The notes: generated from the sequence alone by a model not told the origin. A stretch of 64,000 bases of DNA from Comamonas phosphati (GCF_014637085.1 NZ_BMEU01000003.1:62001-126000); one strand, 5' to 3'; positions 35,258 through 44,069 are shown, numbered from the stretch's first letter. A program made the numbers and translations.

Positions 35258-36082
35258 ATGAAGACCTTCCTCAACACCCGCGCACCGCGCTGGGGCCGCC
35301 GCGGCCTGCTGCTGTCGGCCGTGCTGCTTGCCGCGGGCTGCGCCCAGCAGCCCACGGCCGCGCCCGGCAAGGAGTCCGTGCGGCTGATGACGTCGGGCGG
35401 CTTCACGGCCGCCCACAAGCTGCTGGCGCCCCAGTTCACGGCGCAGACCGGGGTGGCCGTGGAGTCGGCCTACGGCTCGTCCATGGGCGCCTCGCCCACT
35501 TCCATTCCCAACCGCCTGGCCAAGGGCGAGAAAGCCGATGTGGTGATCCTGGCGCGCGGCGCGCTCGACCAGCTCGCCGGCAAGGGCCTGGTCAGGCCCG
35601 GCACGCAGATCGACCTGGTGCGCTCCGCCGTGGGGGTGGCCGTGAAGAAGGGCGCGCCCGTGCCCGACATCAGCACCGAGGACAAGCTGCGCCAGGTGCT
35701 GCTGAACGCCAGGAGCATTGCCTACTCGGCCAGCGCCAGCGGCACCTATTACGAGACCCAGATGCTCAGGAAGCTGGGCATCGAGGCCCAGGTCCTGCCC
35801 AAGAGCCGCAAGATCGTGACCGAGCGCGTGGGCACCATCGTGGCGCGCGGCGAGGCCGAGATCGGCCTGCAGCAGGTCAGCGAGCTGCTGCCCATCGCAG
35901 GCATCACCTACGTGGGCACGCTGCCCGCCTCGGTGCAGCACTACACCATCTTCTCGGCCGGCACGGCCAGCACCTCGACCAACCCGCAGGGGCTGGAGCA
36001 GTTGCTCAAGTTCTACACCTCGCCCGCCGCCCACCAGGCCATCCGCGACACGGGCCTGGAACCCATCGCCAAGCCCCTGTGA
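35258..36082 (+). CDS. ModA-like substrate-binding lipoprotein (orphan)
   Basis: Extracytoplasmic binding protein of 274 residues with a lipoprotein signal (LLSAVLLAAGC lipobox, Cys at about 28), so it is anchored in a membrane facing the periplasm. The PBP type II fold resembles molybdate-binding ModA (SVRLMTSGGFTAAHKLLAPQF at the start, KADVVILARGALDQLAGKGLV, ASASGTYYETQML). No ABC permease or ATPase gene is adjacent. It may serve a distant transporter or act as a sensor. It is divergent from, and probably controlled by, the LysR regulator at 34170. Confidence 0.75.
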   Translation: MKTFLNTRAPRWGRRGLLLSAVLLAAGCAQQPTAAPGKESVRLMTSGGFTAAHKLLAPQFTAQTGVAVESAYGSSMGASPTSIPNRLAKGEKADVVILARGALDQLAGKGLVRPGTQIDLVRSAVGVAVKKGAPVPDISTEDKLRQVLLNARSIAYSASASGTYYETQMLRKLGIEAQVLPKSRKIVTERVGTIVARGEAEIGLQQVSELLPIAGITYVGTLPASVQHYTIFSAGTASTSTNPQGLEQLLKFYTSPAAHQAIRDTGLEPIAKPL

Positions 36083-36108
36083 CCGGGCTGCCGGGCCGCC
36101 CCGACTGA

Positions 36109-37320
36109 CTATGCAGCAGCGGCAGCGCCGCTGCGACGCACCAGGTGCTGCGGCCCCAGTTCGGCGCAGCCCGCCGCCCCCAGCATGGCCAGATTGCGGT
36201 CCACTTCGTCCCGCAGCAGGCCGATGGCATGCGCCACGCCGGCCTCGCCCGCCACGGCCGCGGCATAGTTGAAGGGCCGCCCCACGAGCACCATGCGCGC
36301 GCCCAGCGCCAGGGCCTTGAGCACATCCGAGCCGCGCCGGAAGCCGCTGTCGATGAGCACGGGGTAGTCGGGCCCCACGGCGGCCACCACGGCCTCGAGC
36401 ACGCGCATGGGCGAGGCCGCGCCGTCGAGCTGGCGGCCGCCGTGGTTGGACAGCACGATGCCGTCGGCGCCCACGCGCCGGGCCTGCAGCGCGTCTTCCA
36501 CGCTGAGCAGGCCCTTGACCACCAGCGGCCCCTTCCAGCGGCGGCGGATGGCTTCGATGTGGCCCCAGCTCAGGTGGTCGCGCGCCGAGAAGTCGCGCAG
36601 CACCGAGGACGACATGACGGGCGCGCCGCGCGTGGCGAACGAGTTCTCGAAATGCGGCATGCCGTGCCTGAGCAGCGTGCGCACAAAGGTGCCCGCAACC
36701 CAGCCCGGCCGCACCAGGCCGTCCCAGGCCAGGCGCAGGCTGGGGCGCAGCGGCGTGGAAAAGCCGGTGCGGATATTGTTCTCGCGGTTGGCCGAGATGG
36801 GGAGGTCCACCGTCACCACCAGCGTGCCGAAGCCCGCGCGCTCCACGCGGGCTATCAGCGCATCGATGCGCGCCTGGTCGCCCGGGATGTAGGCCTGGAA
36901 CCAGGTGTCCGGACTCTCGCGCGCCACCTCTTCCATGGGAATCAGCGAGGTTCCGCTCATGATGGACACGATGCCCGCCCGCTGCGCCGCGCGCGCCAGC
37001 ACCAGGTCGCCCCGGTAGGTGGACAGCGCGCTGATGCCCATGGGCGCAATGCCGAACGGGCTGCTGTAGCGCCGGCCGAACAGCTCCACGGACTGCAAGC
37101 GCTGCGACACGTCGCGCAGCACGCGGGTGACGAAGCCGTACTCGCCGAACACCTCGCGGTTGTCGCGCAGCGAGCTGTTGTCTTCGGCCGCGCCCGCGAT
37201 GTAGCCGAAGATGGGCCGGGGCAGGCGCTTGCGCGCGGCGGCCTCGAAATCATGCAGCGACAGCATGTGGCGCAGCGCTGCGGGCAGGGTCACGGACGAA
37301 GGTTCGGCATAGGAGGCCAT
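36109..37320 (-). CDS. lldD: FMN-dependent alpha-hydroxy-acid dehydrogenase (LldD-like)
   Basis: Membrane-associated flavoenzyme that oxidises L-lactate or a related 2-hydroxy acid and passes electrons to quinone. About 403 residues from the ATG at 37320; an in-frame Met 18 codons further in (MLSLHDFEAAA) is also possible. Family landmarks are FGYIAGAAEDNSS, APMG, the FMN Lys in LVVKGLL, the active-site His/Arg segment LSNHGGRQLDG, DSGFRRGSDVLKALALGA and GRPFNYA. It is divergent from a LysR gene across an AT-rich operator-like region. L-lactate is likely but mandelate or glycolate is not excluded. Confidence 0.85.
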   Translation of the reverse strand: MASYAEPSSVTLPAALRHMLSLHDFEAAARKRLPRPIFGYIAGAAEDNSSLRDNREVFGEYGFVTRVLRDVSQRLQSVELFGRRYSSPFGIAPMGISALSTYRGDLVLARAAQRAGIVSIMSGTSLIPMEEVARESPDTWFQAYIPGDQARIDALIARVERAGFGTLVVTVDLPISANRENNIRTGFSTPLRPSLRLAWDGLVRPGWVAGTFVRTLLRHGMPHFENSFATRGAPVMSSSVLRDFSARDHLSWGHIEAIRRRWKGPLVVKGLLSVEDALQARRVGADGIVLSNHGGRQLDGAASPMRVLEAVVAAVGPDYPVLIDSGFRRGSDVLKALALGARMVLVGRPFNYAAAVAGEAGVAHAIGLLRDEVDRNLAMLGAAGCAELGPQHLVRRSGAAAAA

Positions 37321-37385
37321 GGCATGGATGCGGATTCGGTGGAGTGGCACCACTGTAGGCCGGCATCTTGGTGAATAAAAGCGAG

Positions 37386-37404
37386 ATATTTAGAATAAAA
37401 ATAT
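37386..37404. promoter_or_regulatory. LysR-type operator candidate
   Basis: ATATTT (37386-37391) and AAATAT (37399-37404) form an inverted repeat with a 7-nt spacer, matching the T-N11-A pattern of LysR sites. It lies in an AT-rich island between the divergent lldD-like and LysR genes, 25-43 nt upstream of the LysR ATG. Confidence 0.5.
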
Positions 37405-37428
37405 TCGCTTATCTGAAACAAGATCGCC

Positions 37429-38349
37429 ATGCCGCAGCCCTCGGTCAAGCAGCTCGAAGCCTTCTGGTGGGCCGCCACCTGCACCAACTTCGCGACGGCG
37501 GCCGAGCGCGTGCACCTGTCGGTATCCTCGCTGTCCAAGCGCATCGCCGAGCTCGAAGCCACGCTGGGCCAGGCGCTGTTCGACCGCAGCGGCCACCGCG
37601 CCGTGCTCACCGAGGCGGGCGAGCGCCTGCTGCCCGCCACGCTGGACGTGCTCAACGCCATGGCGGCGCTGGGCCGCACGCTGGATGCCGGCGCGGCGCA
37701 GGTGGCGCTTCGGGGCCGCTGCCGCTTCGGCGTGGGCGATCTCTCGGCGCTCACCTGGCTGCCCGCCTTTGTCGCGGCCGTGCGGCAGGCGCATCCGCAG
37801 CTGGAGCTGGAGCCTTTCGTGGACGTGGGCGGCGTGCTCGAGCGCCGCCTGGCCGATGGCGAGCTGGACTTCGCCGTGATCGCGGGCCGCTCGTCGCGCA
37901 GCGAACTGCTGTCCCAGCCCGTGGGAGCCGCGCATTTCGCCTGGGCCGCGGCGCCCGGCCTGCCGGGAGCCGGCCGCCTGGGCCCGGCGGCGCTTTTGCG
38001 GCGCCACCCGCTGGTCACGCTGCCGCAAAGCGCGGGCACGACCCGGCTGCTGGACGACTGGCTGCTGGCCAACCGCGCCACGGCGCATGAGCGCATCGTG
38101 TGCAACAGCTGGGGCGCCGTGGCGGGCATGCTGCGCCAGGGCGTGGGCGTGGGCTTTCTGCCCGCGCACTGGGTGGATGCCTTGCAGCTGCGCGCCGTGG
38201 GTGGGCGCACGCCGCTGGCACCGCTGCACTACGCCTTCCAGTGGCGGCGCGGCGACGCGCGCACGCTGATCGCGGCCATGCAGCCCCTGGCCCGGGCGCG
38301 GGTGGATTTCTCCGTTTCCCCGGTGCTCGCCGGCACCGCGGACTCCTGA
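37429..38349 (+). CDS. LysR-family transcriptional regulator (next to lldD)
   Basis: Regulator of 306 residues. The HTH is NFATAAERVHLSVSSLSKRIAELE, with LFDRSGHRAVLTEAG. The effector domain has GVGDLSALTWLPAFVAAV and GVGVGFLPAHW near the end. It begins MPQPSVKQLEAFWWAA at 37429. It is divergent from the FMN-dependent dehydrogenase gene and probably activates it in response to the hydroxy acid. The operator candidate at 37386-37404 is in the shared intergenic region. Confidence 0.87.
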   Translation: MPQPSVKQLEAFWWAATCTNFATAAERVHLSVSSLSKRIAELEATLGQALFDRSGHRAVLTEAGERLLPATLDVLNAMAALGRTLDAGAAQVALRGRCRFGVGDLSALTWLPAFVAAVRQAHPQLELEPFVDVGGVLERRLADGELDFAVIAGRSSRSELLSQPVGAAHFAWAAAPGLPGAGRLGPAALLRRHPLVTLPQSAGTTRLLDDWLLANRATAHERIVCNSWGAVAGMLRQGVGVGFLPAHWVDALQLRAVGGRTPLAPLHYAFQWRRGDARTLIAAMQPLARARVDFSVSPVLAGTADS

Positions 38350-38358
38350 CGCGCCGCT

Positions 38359-38934
38359 TCAGCGCGCCGGCGCGCCTGCCTTCTTCTGCACCAGCGCCAC
38401 CGTCAGGCCCTGCGGCGTCACGGTGATGGCGCCGGGCTCCACGCCCAGCGTATCGGCCAGTTCCAGGTCCTTGTCCTGCAGCTGGTACACCACGACCTGG
38501 CCCAGCGCCTGCTCGGCCAGGGCATTGGCATAGGTGGCCAGCATGTCGCTCATGGCCGGCGCCAGGCCGCTCATCTCCAGGCTGTTGACCTTGATCTGGT
38601 AGGCGCGCAGCGTGCGGTCGGTGCTTTCATAGCGCAGGGCGAAGTCCACATTGAGCTGGCCGCTATAGCTTTCCCTGAGCACCTTGCCCGTGAGCTCGGC
38701 CGGAATCACGGCATGGAGCATGTTGCGCTCGGGCACCGTGGCCAGCGCGGGCGCCTTCAGCTGCAGCTGCAGCAGGCCCGCCACCGGGAAATCCTTGGGG
38801 AAGCGCCGCGCCACCATCTCCTGCAGCTTCTGCGTGGTCACGCTCACGCTGCTGGGCATGGACTTGCCCGAGCACCCCGACGCAGCGAAGCCCAGGCCCA
38901 CTGCAGCCACCAACAACCAAAAGCGGCGATTCAT
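38359..38934 (-). CDS. DUF1439-type lipoprotein
   Basis: Predicted lipoprotein of 191 residues. The ATG at 38934 starts a signal (MNRRFWLLVAAVGLGFAASGC) with the lipobox ending at Cys21. The mature part (SVSVTTQKLQEMVARRFPKDFPVAGLLQLQL and the VNSLEMSG segment) fits the DUF1439/YceB-like family, whose members bind hydrophobic ligands in a tubular fold. The frame opens 37 codons upstream without support. It is convergent with the LysR gene (9 nt between stops). Function is unknown beyond the family. Confidence 0.75.
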   Translation of the reverse strand: MNRRFWLLVAAVGLGFAASGCSGKSMPSSVSVTTQKLQEMVARRFPKDFPVAGLLQLQLKAPALATVPERNMLHAVIPAELTGKVLRESYSGQLNVDFALRYESTDRTLRAYQIKVNSLEMSGLAPAMSDMLATYANALAEQALGQVVVYQLQDKDLELADTLGVEPGAITVTPQGLTVALVQKKAGAPAR

Positions 38935-39208
38935 CACGACAACCAGTTCCGTAAAAATTCTGAGCGATAAAGGCTTTGCAGCTTGAGAAAGCAAGCCCAA
39001 TGCGCTATTGTTTTTGATTTTCAATGCCTGCCTATTCCCCTGCATGATTCAGGGATTCAGCCTTGCGCCGAAACGCCGGCCTTGCTCTAACGCGGCAGGC
39101 CGGCCGGCGTTGACGCGGGCGGGCTCCAGCATGCCCGGAAAAAATGTCAGCTGCATACAAGCCGAGTAAATCATTGAGCTCGCCACGGCCCCGCACCACA
39201 ATGGCGGC

Positions 39209-39850
39209 ATGACTTCGTCCCTGCCAACCTCCAGCGCACCGGGCTCCTGGCAGCCCGATGCCGTGCTCACCCAATGGTTCGGCAGCGCTCGGCCCGGCAA
39301 CGCCTCGGCCCTGGCGCACCAGGCCCAATGGTTCACCAAGTCGCCCGAATTCGATGCGCAGCTGCGCGAGCGCTTCGGCGCCGCCGTGCAGGCGGCGCTG
39401 GGCGGACAGCTGAACCACTGGGCCACGCAAGGGCCGTGGCAGTGCCTGGCGCTGATCCTGCTGCTGGACCAGTTCACGCGCAACATCCACCGCGGCACGC
39501 CCCAGAGCTTTGCGGGCGACCCGCAGGCGCTGGCCCTGGCACTGGAGGCCCAGGCACGCGGCTTCGACCTGGAGCTGCCCGAAGTGACGCGCATCTTCAT
39601 GTACCTGCCGCTGGAACACGCCGAAGACCTGGCCATGCAGCAGCGCAGCGTGGCGTGCTTTGATTCGCTGGCCCGGATGGCGCCCGATGCCGACAGCCGC
39701 GAGTTCCTGGCCGGCACGCTGGACTATGCCTTGCGGCACCAGGAAGTCATAGCGCGCTTCGGCCGCTTCCCGCACCGCAACCCGATTCTGGGCCGTTCCG
39801 GCACGCCGGCAGAGCAGGAGTATCTGGCGCAGCCCGGCGCCGGTTTTTAA
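39209..39850 (+). CDS. DUF924-family protein
   Basis: Soluble alpha-helical protein of 213 residues. DUF924 landmarks are VLTQWFGSARPG at the start, QWFTKSPEFDAQLRERFG, LILLLDQFTRNIHRGTPQSFAGD, FMYLPLEHAEDLAMQQRSV, and a C-terminal FGRFPHRNPILGR. The fold is TPR-like and no activity is established for the family. The start ATG at 39209 begins MTSSLPTSS. It is convergent with the acyltransferase gene, whose stop lies 4 nt away. Confidence 0.8.
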   Translation: MTSSLPTSSAPGSWQPDAVLTQWFGSARPGNASALAHQAQWFTKSPEFDAQLRERFGAAVQAALGGQLNHWATQGPWQCLALILLLDQFTRNIHRGTPQSFAGDPQALALALEAQARGFDLELPEVTRIFMYLPLEHAEDLAMQQRSVACFDSLARMAPDADSREFLAGTLDYALRHQEVIARFGRFPHRNPILGRSGTPAEQEYLAQPGAGF

Positions 39851-39854
39851 CGCC

Positions 39855-40967
39855 TCAAGAGTTCTGCGTGGCCTCGCGCAGCGCGGGCTCCTGGCGCATC
39901 CTGGCTGGCCTTGGGGCCGCGCGGCCGCCGGGGCGGCTGTCGCGCCAGCGCAGCGCCCAGCGCTCCACCGTGTAGAACGACAGGGCCGCCAGCGCCGCAG
40001 AGATCAGCACGCCGCCGACCACCACCACGGGCCAGGAATATTCGGCGCGCAGATAGCGCACCACGGGGTAGTGCCACAGGTAGATGCCGTAGGACAGCCG
40101 GCCCAGCCTGAGCAGGGCCGGCGCGGTCAGCATCTCGTAGACCAGGCCTTCATGCTTTTGCACGGACAGCAGGATGACCAGGGCCGCCACTTCCACCACC
40201 GTGATGCCCCACAGCATGGCGTGCCGGTTGTCCCAGCCCAGTTTCATGATCAGCGGCACGGCCAGCACGAACCACATGGAGTAGCCGCGCAGCGACCTCA
40301 GGCGCTCTATCCACTGGGGCTTTTCCACCATCAGCGCGGCCAGCAGGCCGCCCGCGATCAGGCCCGAGACCCGCGTGTCGAAGCGAAAGAAGACCTCGTA
40401 GAACTGCTGGCCATGGCCCACCCAGAAGGCGCGCCACAGCGTGCTCAGCACCCACAGCGCCGCCAGCGCCAGCCAGATGCGCCCGCGCATGGCCGAGGAC
40501 TTGCGCAGCAGCAGCACCAGCAAGGGCGGCCAGATCAGATAGAAATGCTCTTCCACGGACAGCGACCACATGTGCAGCAGCGTGTCGGGGCTGTCGAAGA
40601 AGGCGATGCCGTAGTCGGCCAGGTAGAGGATGGAGACCAGCGCGTCCGAATAGATGTCGGTCAGGTCGGGCCAGATGAAGGGCGCGGCGATGCAGTACAC
40701 GCCCAGGAACAGGGCCAGCGCCGGCATGAGCCGGAAAAAGCGCCGGCGGTAGAAGCGCCAGTAGTCGATGCGGCCCTGGCTTTGGAATTCCATCAGCAGC
40801 AGCGCAGTGATCAGAAAACCGCTGAGCACGAAAAACAGATCCACGCCGAAGAACGCGCCGTCGAACAGCGGCGCATGCGCGTGAGAGAGGATTACCAACA
40901 GGATCGCCACGCCCCGCAACCCATCAAGCGCTGGGTTGTAACGCAGCTTGTACGCCGTCTCCACCAA
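39855..40967 (-). CDS. acyltransferase 3 (OafA/YrhL-type) membrane protein
   Basis: Integral-membrane acyltransferase of about 370 residues that O-acylates sugars of LPS, exopolysaccharide or peptidoglycan. The start YNPALDGLRGVAILLVILSHA contains the conserved Arg and catalytic His of the family. FFGVDLFFVLSGFLI, RRFFRLMPAL, HMWSLSVEEHFYLIWPPLL and YGIYLWHYPV follow across about 10 TM segments. Start choice: TTG at 40967 has AAAGG 9 nt upstream, and a GTG at 40964 is close by. The frame is open to 41156 but the extra part has no similarity. It is transcribed alone; no polysaccharide cluster is nearby. Confidence 0.82.
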   Translation of the reverse strand: MVETAYKLRYNPALDGLRGVAILLVILSHAHAPLFDGAFFGVDLFFVLSGFLITALLLMEFQSQGRIDYWRFYRRRFFRLMPALALFLGVYCIAAPFIWPDLTDIYSDALVSILYLADYGIAFFDSPDTLLHMWSLSVEEHFYLIWPPLLVLLLRKSSAMRGRIWLALAALWVLSTLWRAFWVGHGQQFYEVFFRFDTRVSGLIAGGLLAALMVEKPQWIERLRSLRGYSMWFVLAVPLIMKLGWDNRHAMLWGITVVEVAALVILLSVQKHEGLVYEMLTAPALLRLGRLSYGIYLWHYPVVRYLRAEYSWPVVVVGGVLISAALAALSFYTVERWALRWRDSRPGGRAAPRPARMRQEPALREATQNS

Positions 40968-41443
40968 AACCGGACACCTTTCCTTTCGCCCGAGCGAGGG
41001 CCGGGCTTGCAACAACCAATTTTCGTCAGCACGGCCCGCAGGCGAGCCGCGGGAGCCGCCGACACCTGGCCGGCCGCACCGCTTTGCGTTGGAGCGGGCC
41101 GCGGCAAAAAAGTTGCCGCCAGTTATCGCCAGTTGCAGACTGCAGCCAGTATTCAAAGCTCCGGGCTGGCCGTGGGTAACAGCGCTTTACAGCTTTCCCG
41201 CGGCCTTTGGGCCGCTGCCGGGCCGGGCGCGCATGGTCGTGCACACACATGCCAGGCAAGGTTTTGCCAGCTCTGTGTCAGGCTGGCACGGCGAATTGAA
41301 ACAGATTTTCCACCCCAGGGTAAGCCCCATGTTTTCATGCCCGGGCGGGAACGGCGGCCAGACAGTCCGCCATTAACAAATTACAACAAAATCCGAGCGC
41401 AAGCCTTTTCCGTATTACGGAATTAGCTATTGATTTTGAATAT
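40968..41443. other. intergenic region between the acyltransferase and DTW genes
   Basis: No convincing coding region is seen in 476 nt; open frames here lack recognisable features. It contains a perfect 6-bp-arm palindrome TTCCGTATTACGGAA (41408-41422) within an AT-rich patch just past the DTW gene stop, a candidate operator or weak hairpin. Confidence 0.4.
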
Positions 41444-42319
41444 TCATGATGCCGTCCGAATGCCTGGCTCGGCGCCCGGCGTCATCGACGCGCTTCCCCG
41501 ATCCAGCAGGGCCTGCAGCCGCTGGTGCGCGGCGCTGGCGGGGTCGGCCGGCTGCTGGTGCTTGGCCTGCAGATAGCGCTCGGTGAACACGGCCAGATAG
41601 GCTTCGAGCACGCGGCCGGCGCGCACATCCTGCGCCTGGCCCTGCGCCTCGCCGCCCAGCTCCAGGCACAGGGCCGCCACCTCGCTGGTGCAGAAATGGT
41701 CTTCGCGCGTGGAGCGGCGCAGGCGGTAGCGCGAGATCTGGTCGGGGTGCAGGCTCAGCACCGGAAAGCGGTCCAGGTACGGGCTCTTGCGGAACATCTT
41801 GCGCGCCTCGGGCCAGGTGGCGTCGAGCAGGATGAACAGCGGGCGCCCGGCCTTGCCATCGGCCTGCGGCGGCAGCCCCTGCACCACGCGCCCGGGCGGC
41901 TGCACGAACTCGCCCGGGAACACCACATAGGGCTGCCACTGCGGGTCCTGGAGCATGGCCAGCAGCTGCGGGCTCGCCTCGGTGCGCGACCAGCCGAAGG
42001 CCCAGGTGTCCTGCACCACGTCGGCAATCAGCCAGCCCGTGTTGCTGGGCTTGAGCGGCTCGGCATCGTGCATCAGCAGGCACACGCCGGCCTGCGTGGC
42101 CAGCTGCGGGCGCAGATGGCACATGCAGTGCGTGGGGCGCAGGCGGCAGCCCTCGCAGCGCTCGCCGCGCGGCCCGCCGCGCGAGAGAAACGGCCGCGTG
42201 CTGCGCGCCAGCCGCTCGCTGCGCAGGCGCGATACCGCATGCGGCGCCAGGCCCGAAGCCACGCTGCGCAGCTTGGACAGGGGCACAGGCGTGCTGGTCA
42301 TGGAGGTAGTAGGCTGCAT
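41444..42319 (-). CDS. tapT: DTW-domain protein, tRNA-uridine aminocarboxypropyltransferase type
   Basis: Predicted to transfer the aminocarboxypropyl group of SAM to tRNA uridine (acp3U). About 291 residues from the ATG at 42319; MTSTPV at 42301 is an alternative. An N-terminal zinc-binding Cys cluster (RCEGCRLRPTHCMCHL) is followed by LMHDAEPLKPSNTGWLIADV, the signature DATW in FILLDATWPEARKMFRKS, and RLRRSTREDHFCTSEVAALCL, all typical of DTW/TapT proteins. It is transcribed downstream of the methyltransferase gene at 42472 but separated by a terminator-like GC-rich repeat. Confidence 0.82.
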   Translation of the reverse strand: MQPTTSMTSTPVPLSKLRSVASGLAPHAVSRLRSERLARSTRPFLSRGGPRGERCEGCRLRPTHCMCHLRPQLATQAGVCLLMHDAEPLKPSNTGWLIADVVQDTWAFGWSRTEASPQLLAMLQDPQWQPYVVFPGEFVQPPGRVVQGLPPQADGKAGRPLFILLDATWPEARKMFRKSPYLDRFPVLSLHPDQISRYRLRRSTREDHFCTSEVAALCLELGGEAQGQAQDVRAGRVLEAYLAVFTERYLQAKHQQPADPASAAHQRLQALLDRGSASMTPGAEPGIRTAS

Positions 42320-42385
42320 GGTTTCAGTGATCCATTGCAACGTGCACCACCCGAATTGCACGAAACCGGCGCGACTCACGCGCGA

Positions 42386-42463
42386 GACGGCCGGCAAGGG
42401 CCGCCCCGCAGCAAAGGCCGTCGTCCCCCTCAGGGGGAAGGCGCCGTATGCGACTCAGGGGGT
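42386..42463 (-). repeat. GC-rich 3'-end repeat after the methyltransferase gene
   Basis: Copy of the GCCCCGCAGC...GTCGTCCCCCTCAGGGGG...CTCAGGGGGTAT family, starting about 9 nt past the stop of the gene at 42472. It probably terminates that transcript before the DTW gene. Confidence 0.6.
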
Positions 42464-42471
42464 ATTTCACT

Positions 42472-43083
42472 TCAGCCCCCGGCGCATTCGAGCTCGAACA
42501 GCGGCAGCTCGGCGCCGCGGCTCAGCCACACGCCGCCGCCCAGCTCCTTGAAGTGCGGCGCGAGCCCGCGCCGGTACAGCTCGGCGCGGTGGCGGAACAG
42601 GCGCGGGTCCGTCAGGTCCTCGTCGATGACGTCGCGCTCGTAGTCCTCGCGGGCCACGGCTTCGAGGTAGAGGCCGCCGCGCGACAGCCGGCCCAGGTTG
42701 GCCAGCGCCGCCCTCAGGTCCGCCGGGCTCAGATAGGGCAGCACGCCCTGGCAGATCACCAGGTCGAACGGCTCGCCGTCCTGGGGCCGCCAGTCCATCA
42801 CCGAGCCGCGCTCCCAGCCGTAGCGCCGGCACAGGTATTCGCTGTATTCCACGCCCTGGTAGCTGGCACCGGGAAAGTGCCGCTCCACGGCCTCGCGCCA
42901 CAGGCCGATGCCGCAGCCCACGTCGAGCACGCGGCGCACGGGCACGCGCAGGTACGCCAGATACGAACAGACGAAGGCGCCCAGCCGCCGCGCGTGCTCG
43001 GGGTCGATCACGCTGGTCTTCTTGTCGAAATAAAAGCGCTGGTAATACGCCTCGTCAAACCACTCGTCGCTGGCTGATTCCAC
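42472..43083 (-). CDS. class I SAM-dependent methyltransferase
   Basis: Methyltransferase of about 203 residues. Motif I is RVLDVGCGIGLWREAVE, the acidic motif II is in YQGVEYSEYL, and the motif IV-like segment is FDLVICQGVLPYLSPADL. The GTG at 43083 has a perfect GGAGG 5 nt upstream and gives VESASDEWFDEAYYQRFY. The in-frame ATG further up (43137) would run through the terminator of the zinc-ribbon gene, so it is rejected. The substrate is not evident. Confidence 0.8.
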   Translation of the reverse strand: MESASDEWFDEAYYQRFYFDKKTSVIDPEHARRLGAFVCSYLAYLRVPVRRVLDVGCGIGLWREAVERHFPGASYQGVEYSEYLCRRYGWERGSVMDWRPQDGEPFDLVICQGVLPYLSPADLRAALANLGRLSRGGLYLEAVAREDYERDVIDEDLTDPRLFRHRAELYRRGLAPHFKELGGGVWLSRGAELPLFELECAGG

Positions 43084-43107
43084 GCAACCTCCGTATGTCA
43101 AAAACAA

Positions 43108-43128
43108 ACGGCGCCGCAAAGGCGCCGT
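43108..43128 (-). terminator. terminator of the zinc-ribbon gene
   Basis: ACGGCGCC (43108-43115) pairs with GGCGCCGT (43121-43128) around a 5-nt loop, followed on the minus strand by TTTGTTTTT. Good intrinsic terminator. Confidence 0.85.
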
Positions 43129-43149
43129 CATGGCCACAGCCGCTGCGCT

Positions 43150-43392
43150 TTACACGCGACCGATCACAGACCAGCCCACGTGCTGGTTCTGCTTGTTGTT
43201 CTCATAGTCCCAGACCGTGCCGCAATGCTCGCAGACATAGCGGGTCACCGTCACCTGGACCGAGCCGCGCTCCTCCTTGCGGTTGCCGCGCTGCATCAGT
43301 TCGGGGTGGCCGGGCGCCTTGCGCCAGTTGCGCTGGATGCCGGCGCAGGCGGCGCACAAATGGTCTTCGGCGGGGGGAGTGGTCTTGGTCAT
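43150..43392 (-). CDS. small zinc-ribbon protein, 80 residues
   Basis: Not a named family member that I recognise. It has two CxxC pairs: CAAC at residues 13-16 and CEHC at 54-57, the second within VTRYVCEHCGTVWDYEN, a typical zinc-ribbon half. The spacing fits a single four-Cys zinc site. It has no signal peptide. The start is MTKTTPPAED at 43392; the longer frame to 43533 lacks support. It has its own terminator. A role in nucleic-acid or protein binding is possible but not shown. Confidence 0.7.
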   Translation of the reverse strand: MTKTTPPAEDHLCAACAGIQRNWRKAPGHPELMQRGNRKEERGSVQVTVTRYVCEHCGTVWDYENNKQNQHVGWSVIGRV

Positions 43393-43518
43393 GGAAAGCT
43401 GAGGCTCGTCAAAGCCGCCATTGTGCCGCCAGGCCCGGTTTCGCACCGGGCGCGGATGCAGCGCCATGCCTGCCAGCTCAGTTAATCGACCAAAGCCCAA
43501 GCAGCTGGCGCGCCTCCA

Positions 43519-43603
43519 AGCCAGCGATACCAAGCAAGGGCCGCCCCGCAGCGGGGGTATCGTCCCCCTTCCAGGGGGAAGGGGCGAAGCCCCTCAGGGG
43601 GTA
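43519..43603 (-). repeat. GC-rich 3'-end repeat after the VOC gene
   Basis: Full copy of the repeat family, with CCAAGCAAGGGCCGCCCCGCAGC and paired CCCCC/GGGGG blocks, directly adjoining the stop of the VOC gene (43604). Likely terminator. Confidence 0.6.
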
Positions 43604-43978
43604 TCAATGTTTCGGCGAACGGTAAGCCAGGCAGATCTTGTTGCCGTCCGGGTCGCGCAGATAGGCCAGATACATGGCATCGCCGCGCCAGCCCGGCGGC
43701 TCTTCGATCGTCACGCCGCCGGCGGCCAGACCGGCTGCATGCGCGGCATTTACCTGCTCGGGGGACTGGGCCAGAAAACCGGTGGTCGCGCCATTGCCGG
43801 CCGTGGCCGGTTCGCCGTTGATGGGCGTGGAAATCGCAAACGTGCCCGTGGGGCTGCGATAGAAAAAGCGGTTCCTGTTGGCGATACCGGGCGCGATGCC
43901 CAGTTGGCCCAGCAGCGCATCGTAGAAGCGCTTGCCGCGCTCCAGATCGCCCACACCCAGCATGACGTGGCTGAACAT
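43604..43978 (-). CDS. VOC-superfamily (glyoxalase/bleomycin-resistance-like) protein
   Basis: Small metal-binding dioxygenase/isomerase-fold protein of 124 residues. It starts MFSHVMLGVGDLERGKRFYDALLGQLG, the classic first beta-alpha-beta module with the His ligand, and ends with MYLAYLRDPDGNKICLAYR, which has the second half-site. The ATG at 43978 has AAGGAGG upstream. Members act as glyoxalases, dioxygenases or antibiotic-binding proteins; the subgroup cannot be fixed. It is divergent from the flavin reductase gene (91-nt gap). Confidence 0.82.
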   Translation of the reverse strand: MFSHVMLGVGDLERGKRFYDALLGQLGIAPGIANRNRFFYRSPTGTFAISTPINGEPATAGNGATTGFLAQSPEQVNAAHAAGLAAGGVTIEEPPGWRGDAMYLAYLRDPDGNKICLAYRSPKH

Positions 43979-44069
43979 CGCATCCTCCTTGCATGGTCCC
44001 TCTTCGCCTACCATCAGGCGAAGATTGCGGCTGCCATCCTAACGGTCTTCATCCATCCTGCTGTCACCC

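Noticed and set aside
41026-41376. Open frames on both strands between the acyltransferase and DTW genes
   Set aside because: No motif, biased composition and no ribosome site; treated as non-coding.
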